Positions 8,453 to 14,563 of a stretch of 14,563 nt of DNA are shown piece by piece. Both the position numbers and the translations under genes were made by a program. The notes below the pieces were generated by a model. It saw nothing but the letters and a program-made list of their open reading frames with translations. It was not told the origin of the DNA and ran no database searches. Source of the stretch: a bacterium (GTDB taxonomy: Bacteria; JACRDZ01; JAJRWM01). The stretch covers positions 1 to 14,563 of the forward strand of contig JAJRWM010000041.1 of assembly GCA_024276815.1 (NCBI GenBank). Direction: 5' to 3'. The stretch's first letter is position 1. Every line of letters begins with the position of its first letter.

Positions 8453-8480
8453 CAAGGGTAGAGTTCAGGCTCTACCCTTG
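8453..8480 (+). terminator. Perfect 11-bp stem-loop between the giant protein gene and resB
   Basis: CAAGGGTAGAG and CTCTACCCTTG flank the six-base loop TTCAGG. The stem is perfect, but no run of T follows (GTGTTTGCG), so it is not a textbook intrinsic terminator. It may be an attenuator, a partial terminator, or an RNA-processing or stability hairpin that sets the resB pair apart from the abundant structural genes upstream. It lies 23 bases before the resB ATG. Confidence 0.55.
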
Positions 8481-8502
8481 GTGTTTGCGAAAACAGGATC
8501 AT

Positions 8503-9837
8503 ATGATAAAAAGTTATTTGGTCAAACTCTGGCGGTTGCTGGGGTCTATCAAGCTGGCTGTTGTTTTAATCCTCCTGCTCTCAATTATCTCGGTTGTCGG
8601 CACCTTCATTCCCCAGGAAGAAAGAGCCGCGGGGCTGGTCGCCAAGTATGGTCAGGATTTTTTTGAGCAGGCGGTCCGGCTTGGCGTTACGGATCTCTAT
8701 CACAGTAAATATTTTGTCGGCATAGCGCTGCTCTTTTTTCTTAACCTTTTGGTCTGCACAATCCAGAAAATCCGGAATTATCCTAAATGGTTGCCCCCAA
8801 ATAACCTGGTTGACGGTTATGACTATTGGGCTGAACTACAGTTTAAGGCAAAAATAAATAGCGGTTTGAGCCTGGAGCAGGTTGCCCGGTTGTTCAAAAA
8901 ATCCTTATACCGCGTCCAGGTCAGGGATAAGGTCATGATGGCGCAGAAAAACCGCTTTGGCCGTTACGGGTTTTTATTCGTTCACGTTGGCCTGATGACG
9001 CTGATTATCGGAATGATTGTCGGCGGTTTGCTGGGCGACGTGGGTGGCTGTTTCCTCTACCAGGGGATAGCCGCTGATAATTATTACAGCTTTACCAAAA
9101 AGAAGGACATCTATCCTTATTTCCAAATGAGACTTGATGATTTCGATATTGAATATTACCCACCTAAAATAATGATCGGCGCCCGGTTCGACGGGCAGAA
9201 AAATGTCTATGTCGGCGGAATTGGCGACGGCTTTACGCCGGCCGGCACCAATTATACGATCATCGTAAAAAACCTGATGCCGGATGTTATCTGGGAGCGA
9301 AACAAACCCATCCCCCGTTCGCCAATAGTCGTTGATCCCGCGGTTCATCTGGTTGTCTACCAGGCCGGCGAACTGGTCACGGACCTCTGGTTAAGTCCTG
9401 AAGGCGTGTCTGGTTTTAAGGTCGATAATTTCTGGGAAGAGAACCTCTTGTTCCTGGATTTAAAGGCAAAGCCAAGGAAAGAACGGGCTTTGATCAGCAT
9501 CATCCAGCAGGGAAAGGTTGTTAAACAGCAAGAAATCGCTATTAACTGGCCCCTGAGTTTTCAGGGCCGCAATTTTTATCTCACGGATTATAATCTGAAT
9601 GAGGTGGGCAATATCTATGTTAAACTACAGCTCAGCAGGGATCCCGGTATGGTGTTTTTCTGGCTTGGCAGCCTGTTGCTGCTGGTCGGGGTCATAATCG
9701 CTTTTTATTTTCCGCATAAACGTTATTTCCTGAAAATGAATAAAGCCTCGTTGCTGATCGGTGCGACGACGTCCCGCGGGAAGATTAACCTGAAAACGGA
9801 TTTCGCCGGCTGGTTGGATAAATTAAAAGGTGGGTGA
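8503..9837 (+). CDS. resB: ResB-type cytochrome c biogenesis (System II) membrane protein
   Basis: It encodes 444 residues from the ATG at 8503 (AGGA four bases upstream; a TTG at 8485 would only add six residues). Transmembrane segments lie at about 15-37, 70-90, 155-178 and 382-404. The first carries the family hallmark LGSIKLAVVLILLLSIISVV, then GTFIPQ. The third has the FVHVGL histidine (His161) thought to take part in haem handling. A long extracytoplasmic domain (180-380) precedes the last helix with its DPG start, and the protein ends with a PHKRYF stop-transfer. In System II, ResB (CcsB) joins ResC/CcsA to move haem across the membrane and attach it to CxxCH motifs of apocytochromes. 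No ccsA/resC is in this window. The product is slightly shorter than many Gram-positive ResB proteins but complete. It is followed without gap by the propeller/BtuF fusion gene. Family assignment is strong; its actual substrate is inferred. Confidence 0.88.
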   Translation: MIKSYLVKLWRLLGSIKLAVVLILLLSIISVVGTFIPQEERAAGLVAKYGQDFFEQAVRLGVTDLYHSKYFVGIALLFFLNLLVCTIQKIRNYPKWLPPNNLVDGYDYWAELQFKAKINSGLSLEQVARLFKKSLYRVQVRDKVMMAQKNRFGRYGFLFVHVGLMTLIIGMIVGGLLGDVGGCFLYQGIAADNYYSFTKKKDIYPYFQMRLDDFDIEYYPPKIMIGARFDGQKNVYVGGIGDGFTPAGTNYTIIVKNLMPDVIWERNKPIPRSPIVVDPAVHLVVYQAGELVTDLWLSPEGVSGFKVDNFWEENLLFLDLKAKPRKERALISIIQQGKVVKQQEIAINWPLSFQGRNFYLTDYNLNEVGNIYVKLQLSRDPGMVFFWLGSLLLLVGVIIAFYFPHKRYFLKMNKASLLIGATTSRGKINLKTDFAGWLDKLKGG

Positions 9838-9842
9838 CGAAT

Positions 9843-11573
9843 ATGAGAAAACTTGTCCTGGTCTTGTTTTTACTGTTAGTTAACTTCAATACCTCAGCCC
9901 AGCCGTTGCTTTTCATTAGCGAGGTCGATGGGCAGGCGGATATTTATCTGGCGCGGGATGATAACAGTGTCCAAAGATTAACCAATAGCAAAGATTATGA
10001 ACTTATGGCCGCGGCCAACAACGAGGGAACCAGGATCGTTTTTTCCGCTTCGCCCTGGCGTGAAGGTAAGTTTGACAAACCACAGATTTATCTGACTGAT
10101 TTCCAGGGTAAATTTATTCGTCAAATTACTGATAATAAAAAAATCAATCTTTCCCCGAGCTTCGCTCCTGACAGTAACAATATTGTCTTTAACGCTATTG
10201 ATCAAAACAACAATTCAGATATTTTTATTATCGATGGTCAGGGGGGAAATCTTCGCAGAATGACTGCTTCCCCCGCCTACGAGGCTAATCCAAGCTGGAA
10301 AATCAATGGCGCCAGTGTCCTTTACCAGGAGGTGTCCCAAGAGCAAAGCCGGATCATGAAGATGGATGCCGGCGGCAGCAATGAACTGGAAAAGATTGAA
10401 CCGGGGTTCGCTTTTTCACCCGCCTGGGGACAAAACGGCGAAAGGTTTGTCTACGGTCTGGCTTTGGCTGGTTCAACGAAAACAGATCTCGTGGTCGCTG
10501 ACGCCGAGGGCAACACCGTCAGCCGGCTCACCGCTAAAGACGAGATCAGGTCGCACCCCCAGTTGTCCCGTGACGGGAAACAGGTAGCCTTCGAGCAAAA
10601 TAAAGGGAACCGAAGCGGAATTTTTATCAGCGATCTGACGGGTACGAAGGTCAGGGAGGTTGGCGATGCCAAGAATCACAATTTTTCCCCGTTCTGGGTG
10701 AATCTGCCCCGGCTTGGCTCCCCACCCATCCTCAGCCTGATAATTAATGATGACGCGGGCAATATCCTGAAAATTGATAAAGATAACTTACCTGAAAAAA
10801 TAGTCTCGCTTTCTCCGGCGGTTACCGAAATTATTTTCGCGCTGGGGGAAAATAAAAGATTAAAAGCCGTGACTCTGCGGGCGAATTATCCGGCGGCGGC
10901 GAAGCTGATCCCCCAGGCCGGTTCCTACAATAATCCCGACTGGGATAAAATCAAGTTGATTGAGCCCACATACGTGTTTTTAAGCGGCTCGCTACAGGAG
11001 AAATATCTCGCTAAAATTAAGGAACTGGGATTTCAGTCTGTAATTTTTAAACCGTCAAATATTGAGGAAGTGTATAGTGCCTTTATCAGGATCAGTTATC
11101 TTCTGACGGGTGAAAGTAAAAAAGGCGATAATTTGGCAGCTCAAGTCAAAAAAGATCTTGCGATAATCAGGAAAATTGTTGAGGGCGTTAAGGCTAAAAA
11201 ACTGGTTTATCTGGAAATTAATCCGCCGCCACACTTGTATTCAGTCGGGAAAAGGTCCTTTATGAATGATCTTATGGAAAGGGCGGGCGTTATCAATGTT
11301 TTCGCGGCCCGAGACGAGAGCTATCCCAGACTTGCCAGCGAGGATGTCGTCTCCGCGAATCCGGAAGTGATTCTGATTGACCATCCTCTACAGTTTAAGG
11401 CCGGATTGAAGAAAAGGCCGGGCTGGGAAAAAATTCAGGCTGTGCAGGATGATAAGGTTTATGACGCCCAGGATTTTGACACCCTGATTATGGATCGTCC
11501 CGGTCCCCGGGTCGCGGAAGCCGTTAAGATAATCGCCCGGCTGGTCTATCCTGAGCTGTTCCGCGGTCAATAA
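9843..11573 (+). CDS. Exported TolB-like beta-propeller fused to a BtuF-type binding protein
   Basis: It encodes 576 residues from the ATG at 9843, nine bases after AAGGTGG. A GTG at 9834 overlaps the resB stop and would add three residues. Signal peptide about 1-19 (MRKLVLVLFLLLVNFNTSA|QP), without a lipobox cysteine. Residues about 20-290 are TolB/WD40-like (PD40) blades: LLFISEVDGQADIYLA, IVFSASPWREG, SPSFAPDSNNIVFNAI, NPSWKINGASVLYQE, FSPAWGQNGERFVYG, HPQLSRDGKQVAFEQ. Residues about 318-576 are a class III periplasmic-binding domain: KIVSLSPAVTEIIFALG is the BtuF-type opening, followed by PDWDKIKLIEPTYVFLSG and ending DRPGPRVAEAVKIIARL. BtuF relatives bind cobalamin, haem or iron-siderophores in the periplasm and hand them to ABC importers. 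No permease or ATPase gene is adjacent. Translational coupling to resB suggests a linked role, possibly haem or corrinoid sensing or delivery; the ligand is not known. Confidence 0.88.
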   Translation: MRKLVLVLFLLLVNFNTSAQPLLFISEVDGQADIYLARDDNSVQRLTNSKDYELMAAANNEGTRIVFSASPWREGKFDKPQIYLTDFQGKFIRQITDNKKINLSPSFAPDSNNIVFNAIDQNNNSDIFIIDGQGGNLRRMTASPAYEANPSWKINGASVLYQEVSQEQSRIMKMDAGGSNELEKIEPGFAFSPAWGQNGERFVYGLALAGSTKTDLVVADAEGNTVSRLTAKDEIRSHPQLSRDGKQVAFEQNKGNRSGIFISDLTGTKVREVGDAKNHNFSPFWVNLPRLGSPPILSLIINDDAGNILKIDKDNLPEKIVSLSPAVTEIIFALGENKRLKAVTLRANYPAAAKLIPQAGSYNNPDWDKIKLIEPTYVFLSGSLQEKYLAKIKELGFQSVIFKPSNIEEVYSAFIRISYLLTGESKKGDNLAAQVKKDLAIIRKIVEGVKAKKLVYLEINPPPHLYSVGKRSFMNDLMERAGVINVFAARDESYPRLASEDVVSANPEVILIDHPLQFKAGLKKRPGWEKIQAVQDDKVYDAQDFDTLIMDRPGPRVAEAVKIIARLVYPELFRGQ

Positions 11574-11614
11574 TATAAGGCGTGTTGCGAGCAGAGAGAT
11601 GGTGATGGAAATCA

Positions 11615-11646
11615 GGGAGGCTCTTTTTAGAAAAAAGACTGCCCCC
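11615..11646. terminator. Imperfect stem-loop in the convergent gap
   Basis: GGGAGGCTCTTTTT pairs with AAAAAGACTGCCCCC-like sequence through about 13 base pairs with two bulges (A at 11618; TC at 11639-11640) and an AGA-type loop. It lies 42 bases past the stop of the propeller/BtuF gene and 75 bases before the end of the opposing small gene, where a two-way terminator would be expected. No clear U-tract follows on either strand, hence modest confidence. Confidence 0.4.
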
Positions 11647-11662
11647 TATAACCCCCCCCCCC

Positions 11663-11702
11663 GCAAAAACTTTAGGTCTGCCTGCGGCATAATAAAGTTT
11701 GC
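11663..11702. terminator. Second imperfect stem-loop next to a C11 tract
   Basis: GCAAAAACTTTA and TAAAGTTTGC pair with a two-base bulge. Inside is a smaller TGCC/GGCA stem around TGC. On the minus strand the stem ends in TAAAGTTTTTGC, so it could terminate the minus-strand operon, whose last stop codon is 18 bases upstream (11721-11723). A run of 11 C (11652-11662) abuts it. Confidence 0.35.
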
Positions 11703-11720
11703 ATCTGTTCGTAAAACGCT

Positions 11721-12344
11721 CTAGTTGTTCTTGCCGGGCCAGGAAAGATGGTAGTGGCATTTTGAGCTGCCGTATCGTGTTTTGGGATTGATCTGCTCCG
11801 GCTTTAGAGAGCTTTCTGGCGCGGCGCAGTGGGTTTCTTCGATATTGGCCAGGCCGTAATGGAAAATTTGTGGTACCGCGGCCAGTAAGCCCTTGATATA
11901 TTGACAGTTGTCGAAACTAATCCGGTGCGGCGCCACCGGGCCGACCTCAATCTCGGCTGATCTTTTTTCGGTACGCAAGACGTTAAAAAGATAGACTTTG
12001 GTATATAAAAAACTTAATATCGCGACCTCATGATAAACAAGAGCCGGGGTTTCGGTGAGGCGAAGTATTTTGCCCCTGAAGCCTTTGGTCTCTTCCAAAA
12101 CGGAATAAACTCCAAGCTGGTAAAAAAAGTCAGGAACCGGTACCAGTTGAGCCGCCCTGGTCATCAGCTTGTCCAGCGTTAATTTATCGACCCATTTATC
12201 ATCCTGGGAAAGGTCAGCCGCGGTTATCGTCTGGCCTTCCAAAATCTGGCGTTTGTTAACGCCTTTTTCTTCCAGGTAGTTATACATGTGCTGTAGCATT
12301 TTGGTACGAATTTCCTGTTTCATAAAGACTCTCTGTTCCAGCAT
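11721..12344 (-). CDS. Small cysteine-containing sensory-domain protein (V4R-like), unknown function
   Basis: It encodes 207 residues from the ATG at 12344; an ATG at 12323 giving MKQEIRTKM is an equally plausible start. Neither has a strong ribosome binding site, though GAGAG lies before the second. The pattern WVDKLTLDKL, FFYQLGVYSV, then SFDNCQYIKGLLAAVPQIF and ANIEETHC, and finally YGSSKCHYHLSW resembles a sensory domain often found before histidine kinase or GGDEF modules, with a C-terminal C...G..C.Y..W signature like 4-vinyl-reductase (V4R) domains. Cysteines are at about 147, 173 and 196 and could bind metal or a ligand. Here it stands alone, with no output domain. It begins 30 bases after ispD in the same direction, so it is likely co-transcribed. 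I do not recognise a named gene; the family call is by remembered motif resemblance. Confidence 0.65.
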   Translation of the reverse strand: MLEQRVFMKQEIRTKMLQHMYNYLEEKGVNKRQILEGQTITAADLSQDDKWVDKLTLDKLMTRAAQLVPVPDFFYQLGVYSVLEETKGFRGKILRLTETPALVYHEVAILSFLYTKVYLFNVLRTEKRSAEIEVGPVAPHRISFDNCQYIKGLLAAVPQIFHYGLANIEETHCAAPESSLKPEQINPKTRYGSSKCHYHLSWPGKNN

Positions 12345-12374
12345 TTACTTGCTGATTTTATCAAACTGGGGGGA

Positions 12375-13076
12375 TCAAAGCTCTTTTTTAAATCGCGCTC
12401 GCAGGATAAACTCAGCGTATTCCAGGTCGTAAGGGGTAGTGATTTTAATGTTCCGCTTCTCTCCTGTCACGATTCTGACCTGGTGCCCGCCACTTTCCAG
12501 CAACTGGCTGTCATCCGTAACCTTGTCGCCCCTTTTGTAAGAACGCTCGTAGGCGGATAAAAACAGGTCGAAACGAAAAGCCTGGGGGGTCTGGATCGTG
12601 AATATTTTTGCCCGGTCCAGGGTTTGCCCCACGAAGGACTGGGAGTCGGTCGTCTTGACAGTCTCTTCCGCCGGCAGGCCGGGAATTGCGCAACCGTACT
12701 GCCGGGCGGCGTTTAGGATCCGGCTGATTAATTCGCTGTCAATGAAGGGGCGCACGCCGTCATGAATCAACACATAATCAGTGTCTTTGTTCGTGTTAAG
12801 CAGCCCGTTATATACGGAATCCGCCCGCTCAACGCCGCCGGCAACAATCTTTTTTACCTTGGTGAAATTATTATTTTTGATGATTCGCCGTTGGAGCTCG
12901 GGGATCGTCTCTTGAGGGGCCACTAAAATTATTTCTGAAACCATTTGGTGGTTTTGAAAGGGGATTATCGTGTGCGTCAGGAGCGGTTTGTCGCCTAGGG
13001 GGAGAAACTGCTTGGGCGTTCCCCCCCCCATGCGTTTACCTTTACCAGCCGCGGTGATGATAGCCGTGACCAGCAT
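12375..13076 (-). CDS. ispD: 2-C-methyl-D-erythritol 4-phosphate cytidylyltransferase
   Basis: It encodes 233 residues, the usual length. It catalyses CTP + MEP to CDP-ME, the third step of the MEP isoprenoid pathway, in the cytoplasm. The nucleotide-binding opening AAGKGKRMGGGTPKQF (residues 9-24) contains the conserved Arg and Lys of the family. HDGVRPF (105-111) and IQTPQAFRFDLF (161-172) follow, then TDDSQLLE (187-194) and the NIKITTPYDL end (209-218) that carries the active-site Lys. The start ATG at 13076 is three bases past the stop of the membrane PIN-TRAM gene, so the pair is co-transcribed. IspF, the usual next gene in Firmicutes, is not found here or fused to it. A run of nine G in the coding strand (13021-13029) encodes MGGG. 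Confidence 0.95.
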   Translation of the reverse strand: MLVTAIITAAGKGKRMGGGTPKQFLPLGDKPLLTHTIIPFQNHQMVSEIILVAPQETIPELQRRIIKNNNFTKVKKIVAGGVERADSVYNGLLNTNKDTDYVLIHDGVRPFIDSELISRILNAARQYGCAIPGLPAEETVKTTDSQSFVGQTLDRAKIFTIQTPQAFRFDLFLSAYERSYKRGDKVTDDSQLLESGGHQVRIVTGEKRNIKITTPYDLEYAEFILRARFKKEL

Positions 13077-13079
13077 ATC

Positions 13080-14114
13080 TCAGGCTCTTTTCATAACTTC
13101 GGGCTTTTCATAGGATGTGTCTTCCAACTTGGAAAAAATCATACGCCCCGCGGTTGTTTGCAAGACGCTGGTAACCGTAACCTCCAGGAGTTGACCCAGC
13201 TTTTTGCGGCCGTTATCAACAACGACCATCGTGCCGTCATCCAGATAGGCGACGCCCTGGTTGTATTCTTTGCCTTCCTTGACTACACGTACTTTCATCG
13301 TTTCGCCCGGCAATACGACCGGCTTTAAAGCGTTAGCCAAATCGTTGATGTTAAGAACCGTAACTCCCTGCAACTCAGCGATTTTATTTAAATTAAAATC
13401 GTTGGTGACAACCTTGCCCTTGACTTCCTCGGCGAGTTTAATCAGCTTCGCGTCGACATCCTTGATCTTGGGGAAATCCCGGTCATTTATCTCAACCTGA
13501 ACATCAGCCAGTTTTTGAATGCGGTGCAGAATCTCAATCCCCCTCCGACCGCGCTTTCGTTTCAAGGAATCAGACGAATCGGCGATCCCCTGGAGTTCCT
13601 GCAAAATAAACTGCGGTATCACAATGATACCTTCCAGAAAACTGGTTTCACAAATGTCTGCGATCCGACCATCGATAATGACGCTGGTGTCCAGAATTTT
13701 CAGGTCGGCGGTTGATTTACCTTGAAACATGTTCCAGTTTGAGTGGATAAAGAAATTATCTCGGAATTTCAAGGCGACAATAGTGCCTAAATAGGGGAAT
13801 AAGAGAGTAATGAATACTCTGATAGAATGAGTTACAACATAATTATTTCCAGTGCTGGTAACTGGTAGCAATGGCGAATAGTTTAACAACATGGCGGTTA
13901 TTAAGCCTAGCGCGAAACCAAGCGTTCCCCACAAAAACGTGTGCAACGGGAGTTCTTTCCATTTTTGCTCCAAAGTGACGATTATTAAAGCGATTATGGT
14001 AGTAATCCCGGCTCCAATCAAGGGAGACAGGGTCAGGCCGAGATTCAAAAACATCTCATAGCCGGCCGCGGCGCTGACAAAGATAAAAAGCGTGCGAATA
14101 ACCATATATTCCAT
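13080..14114 (-). CDS. Membrane PIN-TRAM domain protein (YacL type)
   Basis: It encodes 344 residues from the ATG at 14114, six bases after AGGAGGTGAG. Four transmembrane segments occupy about residues 5-26, 31-48, 57-78 and 95-116. The PIN nuclease domain (about 137-260) has the acidic residues LDTS (D142), LQEL (E173), VDAKL (D221) and TNDFN (D239), the classic arrangement for metal-dependent RNA cleavage. A TRAM domain (about 270-330) includes MKVRVVKEGKEYNQGVAYLDDGTMVVV and ends GRMIFSKL. In Bacillus the homologue YacL lies next to ispD, as here. The family is thought to be a membrane-bound ribonuclease or RNA-binding protein, but the target is not settled. I leave the symbol blank since other lineages use various names. 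It opens a three-gene minus-strand unit. Confidence 0.9.
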   Translation of the reverse strand: MEYMVIRTLFIFVSAAAGYEMFLNLGLTLSPLIGAGITTIIALIIVTLEQKWKELPLHTFLWGTLGFALGLITAMLLNYSPLLPVTSTGNNYVVTHSIRVFITLLFPYLGTIVALKFRDNFFIHSNWNMFQGKSTADLKILDTSVIIDGRIADICETSFLEGIIVIPQFILQELQGIADSSDSLKRKRGRRGIEILHRIQKLADVQVEINDRDFPKIKDVDAKLIKLAEEVKGKVVTNDFNLNKIAELQGVTVLNINDLANALKPVVLPGETMKVRVVKEGKEYNQGVAYLDDGTMVVVDNGRKKLGQLLEVTVTSVLQTTAGRMIFSKLEDTSYEKPEVMKRA

Positions 14115-14120
14115 CTTCTT

Positions 14121-14130
14121 CTCACCTCCT
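14121..14130 (-). promoter_or_regulatory. Ribosome binding site of the PIN-TRAM gene
   Basis: Read on the minus strand it is AGGAGGTGAG, ending six bases before the ATG at 14114. It is close to a perfect anti-16S match and fixes the start. Confidence 0.8.
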
Positions 14131-14185
14131 TTCAGTAAAACTAGTAATTATAAACAAGCGTGTAAAAGCTCTTCTATATTGATAG

Positions 14186-14214
14186 ATTATAGACTAACGC
14201 CTCAGAAAAGTAAA
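14186..14214 (-). promoter_or_regulatory. Probable sigma-70-type promoter of the PIN-TRAM/ispD operon
   Basis: On the minus strand TTTACT (14214-14209) and TATAAT (14191-14186) are separated by 17 bases. This gives a consensus -10 and a -35 with four of six matches, about 70 bases upstream of the ATG. A second TATAAT at 14152-14147 lacks a -35 at proper spacing. Confidence 0.6.
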
Positions 14215-14422
14215 TATAATAATGGTTATCTTCCGGGTCGTTCAATTATCAGCTTCGTAAATCTTCCTGAGGCGGCGGGAAATATTTGGGGCAATCCAGG
14301 GAAAGATGTTAATCTTTCAAAGTTTTTGGAAAGGGGGGCGGGGAAGAACCGTTTTTTCAAAAAAGGTTTTTCCCAAGATTTTTAATGTCTTAATTGGAGT
14401 TTGGGATTACCCTGACCGAAAA
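14215..14422. other. Noncoding stretch with stem-loops
   Basis: No supported gene lies between the operon promoter and the putative insertion sequence end. The stretch holds a perfect 7-bp palindrome (GAAAGAT-GTTA-ATCTTTC, 14301-14318), a G-rich run (14333-14343) and a long hairpin (14341-14374). An open frame reaching 14385 on the plus strand starts inside the PIN-TRAM gene end and has no family resemblance. Confidence 0.5.
14341..14383 (+). terminator. Strong hairpin followed by T5
   Basis: GGGAAGAACCGTTTTTT pairs with AAAAAAGGTTTTTCCC with one G-U wobble and one bulged G. AAGA and then TTTTT (14379-14383) follow, so it fits an intrinsic terminator on the plus strand. No plus-strand gene lies upstream nearby, so it may be a remnant, end a small RNA, or be a dispersed terminator-like repeat. 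Confidence 0.45.
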
Positions 14423-14563
14423 GTAACCCGTCAGTGAAGTGGGGGGAGGGGGTTAAGGTGATGTCCGGGAGCAGTCGATAAGCAGGGTATGGGATTTTGT
14501 GAGCCATGTTTCGAGAAGCAGCAGCAGATTGACACGTTGTCCGAAGAAAATCTCAGGCTGAAA
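14423..14563 (+). mobile_element. Putative left end of an IS66-family insertion sequence (ISBst12-like)
   Basis: The sequence from 14423 begins GTAACCCGTCAG. IS66-family terminal repeats usually begin GTAA, and a transposase start follows 66 bases later. The eight bases before it (ACCGAAAA, 14415-14422) would be the expected 8-bp target duplication. The right end is outside the window, so the border is inferred. Confidence 0.4.
14489..14563 (+). CDS. IS66-family transposase, N-terminal 25 codons (cut by the window edge)
   Basis: The ATG at 14489 opens a frame to the last base. The only residues seen are MGFCEPCFEKQQQID followed by TLSEENLRLK. A CxxC pair followed by EKQxxIDxLxEENxRLK is how many stand-alone IS66 TnpC transposases of the ISBst12 group begin: a small cysteine pair, then a leucine-rich coiled coil. 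The preceding in-frame stop is at 14459-14461 and no other start codon lies between, so the ATG is well placed; AGGG just before it is a weak, close ribosome binding site. No tnpA or tnpB precedes it, in line with the tnpC-only subgroup. With only 25 codons the family call is tentative. Confidence 0.5.
   Translation, partial: MGFCEPCFEKQQQIDTLSEENLRLK

Noticed and set aside
8478-8666. A 62-codon plus-strand frame overlapping the start of resB
   Set aside because: ResB family motifs are in the other frame; this one has no supported start and ends early.
11524-11760. A 78-codon minus-strand frame across the convergent gap
   Set aside because: It begins inside the cysteine-domain gene, runs over the stem-loops and C tract, and ends in the propeller/BtuF gene; no coding signature.
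14092-14385. A 97-codon plus-strand frame
   Set aside because: It starts inside the PIN-TRAM gene on the opposite strand, covers that gene's promoter and ends within the hairpin; no family resemblance.
1-14563. CRISPR array, tRNA or rRNA genes
   Set aside because: No regularly spaced direct repeats and no cloverleaf or ribosomal RNA signature were noticed on either strand.

Overview
This window is bacterial chromosome of roughly 50% G+C. Its start sites are mostly ordinary, including two near-perfect AGGAGGTGA-type ribosome binding sites. The pairing of a membrane PIN-TRAM protein (YacL type) with ispD is the arrangement found in Firmicutes, and it also occurs in some other lineages. A ResB protein and a delta-proteobacteria/Firmicutes-like small sensory domain sit alongside. 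I read it as an anaerobic, perhaps uncultured bacterium with a Firmicutes-like gene neighbourhood. The phylum cannot be fixed from this sequence alone.

Plus-strand block, 1-11573. Three very large secreted proteins lie head to tail with gaps of only 10-21 bases. The first is cut by the left window edge. The second and third have clear signal peptides. All are built from fibronectin type III-like beta-sandwich domains (recurring TYYYAV and DHYxVYR signatures). To these are added a CBM4/9-like domain in the second, bacterial Ig-like (invasin-type) domains and a C-terminal tetratricopeptide domain in the third, and a carboxypeptidase-regulatory-like domain at the end of the first. A ~100-residue module (TAPP-x..GE.G..A..GTY.GSY.V) recurs four times across proteins two and three. 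After a perfect 11-bp stem-loop come a ResB-type cytochrome c biogenesis protein and, overlapping or touching it, an exported fusion of a TolB-like beta-propeller with a BtuF-type (class III) substrate-binding domain. No ResC/CcsA partner and no ABC permease or ATPase gene is in the window.

Convergence zone, 11574-11720. It holds two imperfect stem-loops and a run of 11 C. No gene is seen there.

Minus-strand block, 14114-11721. A promoter near 14186-14214 and a strong ribosome binding site lead into a membrane PIN-TRAM protein. This is followed after 2-3 bases by ispD (MEP isoprenoid pathway) and then by a small cysteine-containing sensory-domain protein in the place where ispF is often found.

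Right edge, 14115-14563. A noncoding stretch with two stem-loops is followed by what looks like the left end and first 25 codons of an IS66-family transposase (ISBst12-like, tnpC only), cut by the window edge.

The most unusual content is the ResB plus propeller/BtuF fusion pair placed directly downstream of giant FN3/Ig/TPR surface proteins. This suggests a cell-surface or periplasmic system tied to haem or another tetrapyrrole, but that function is inference.
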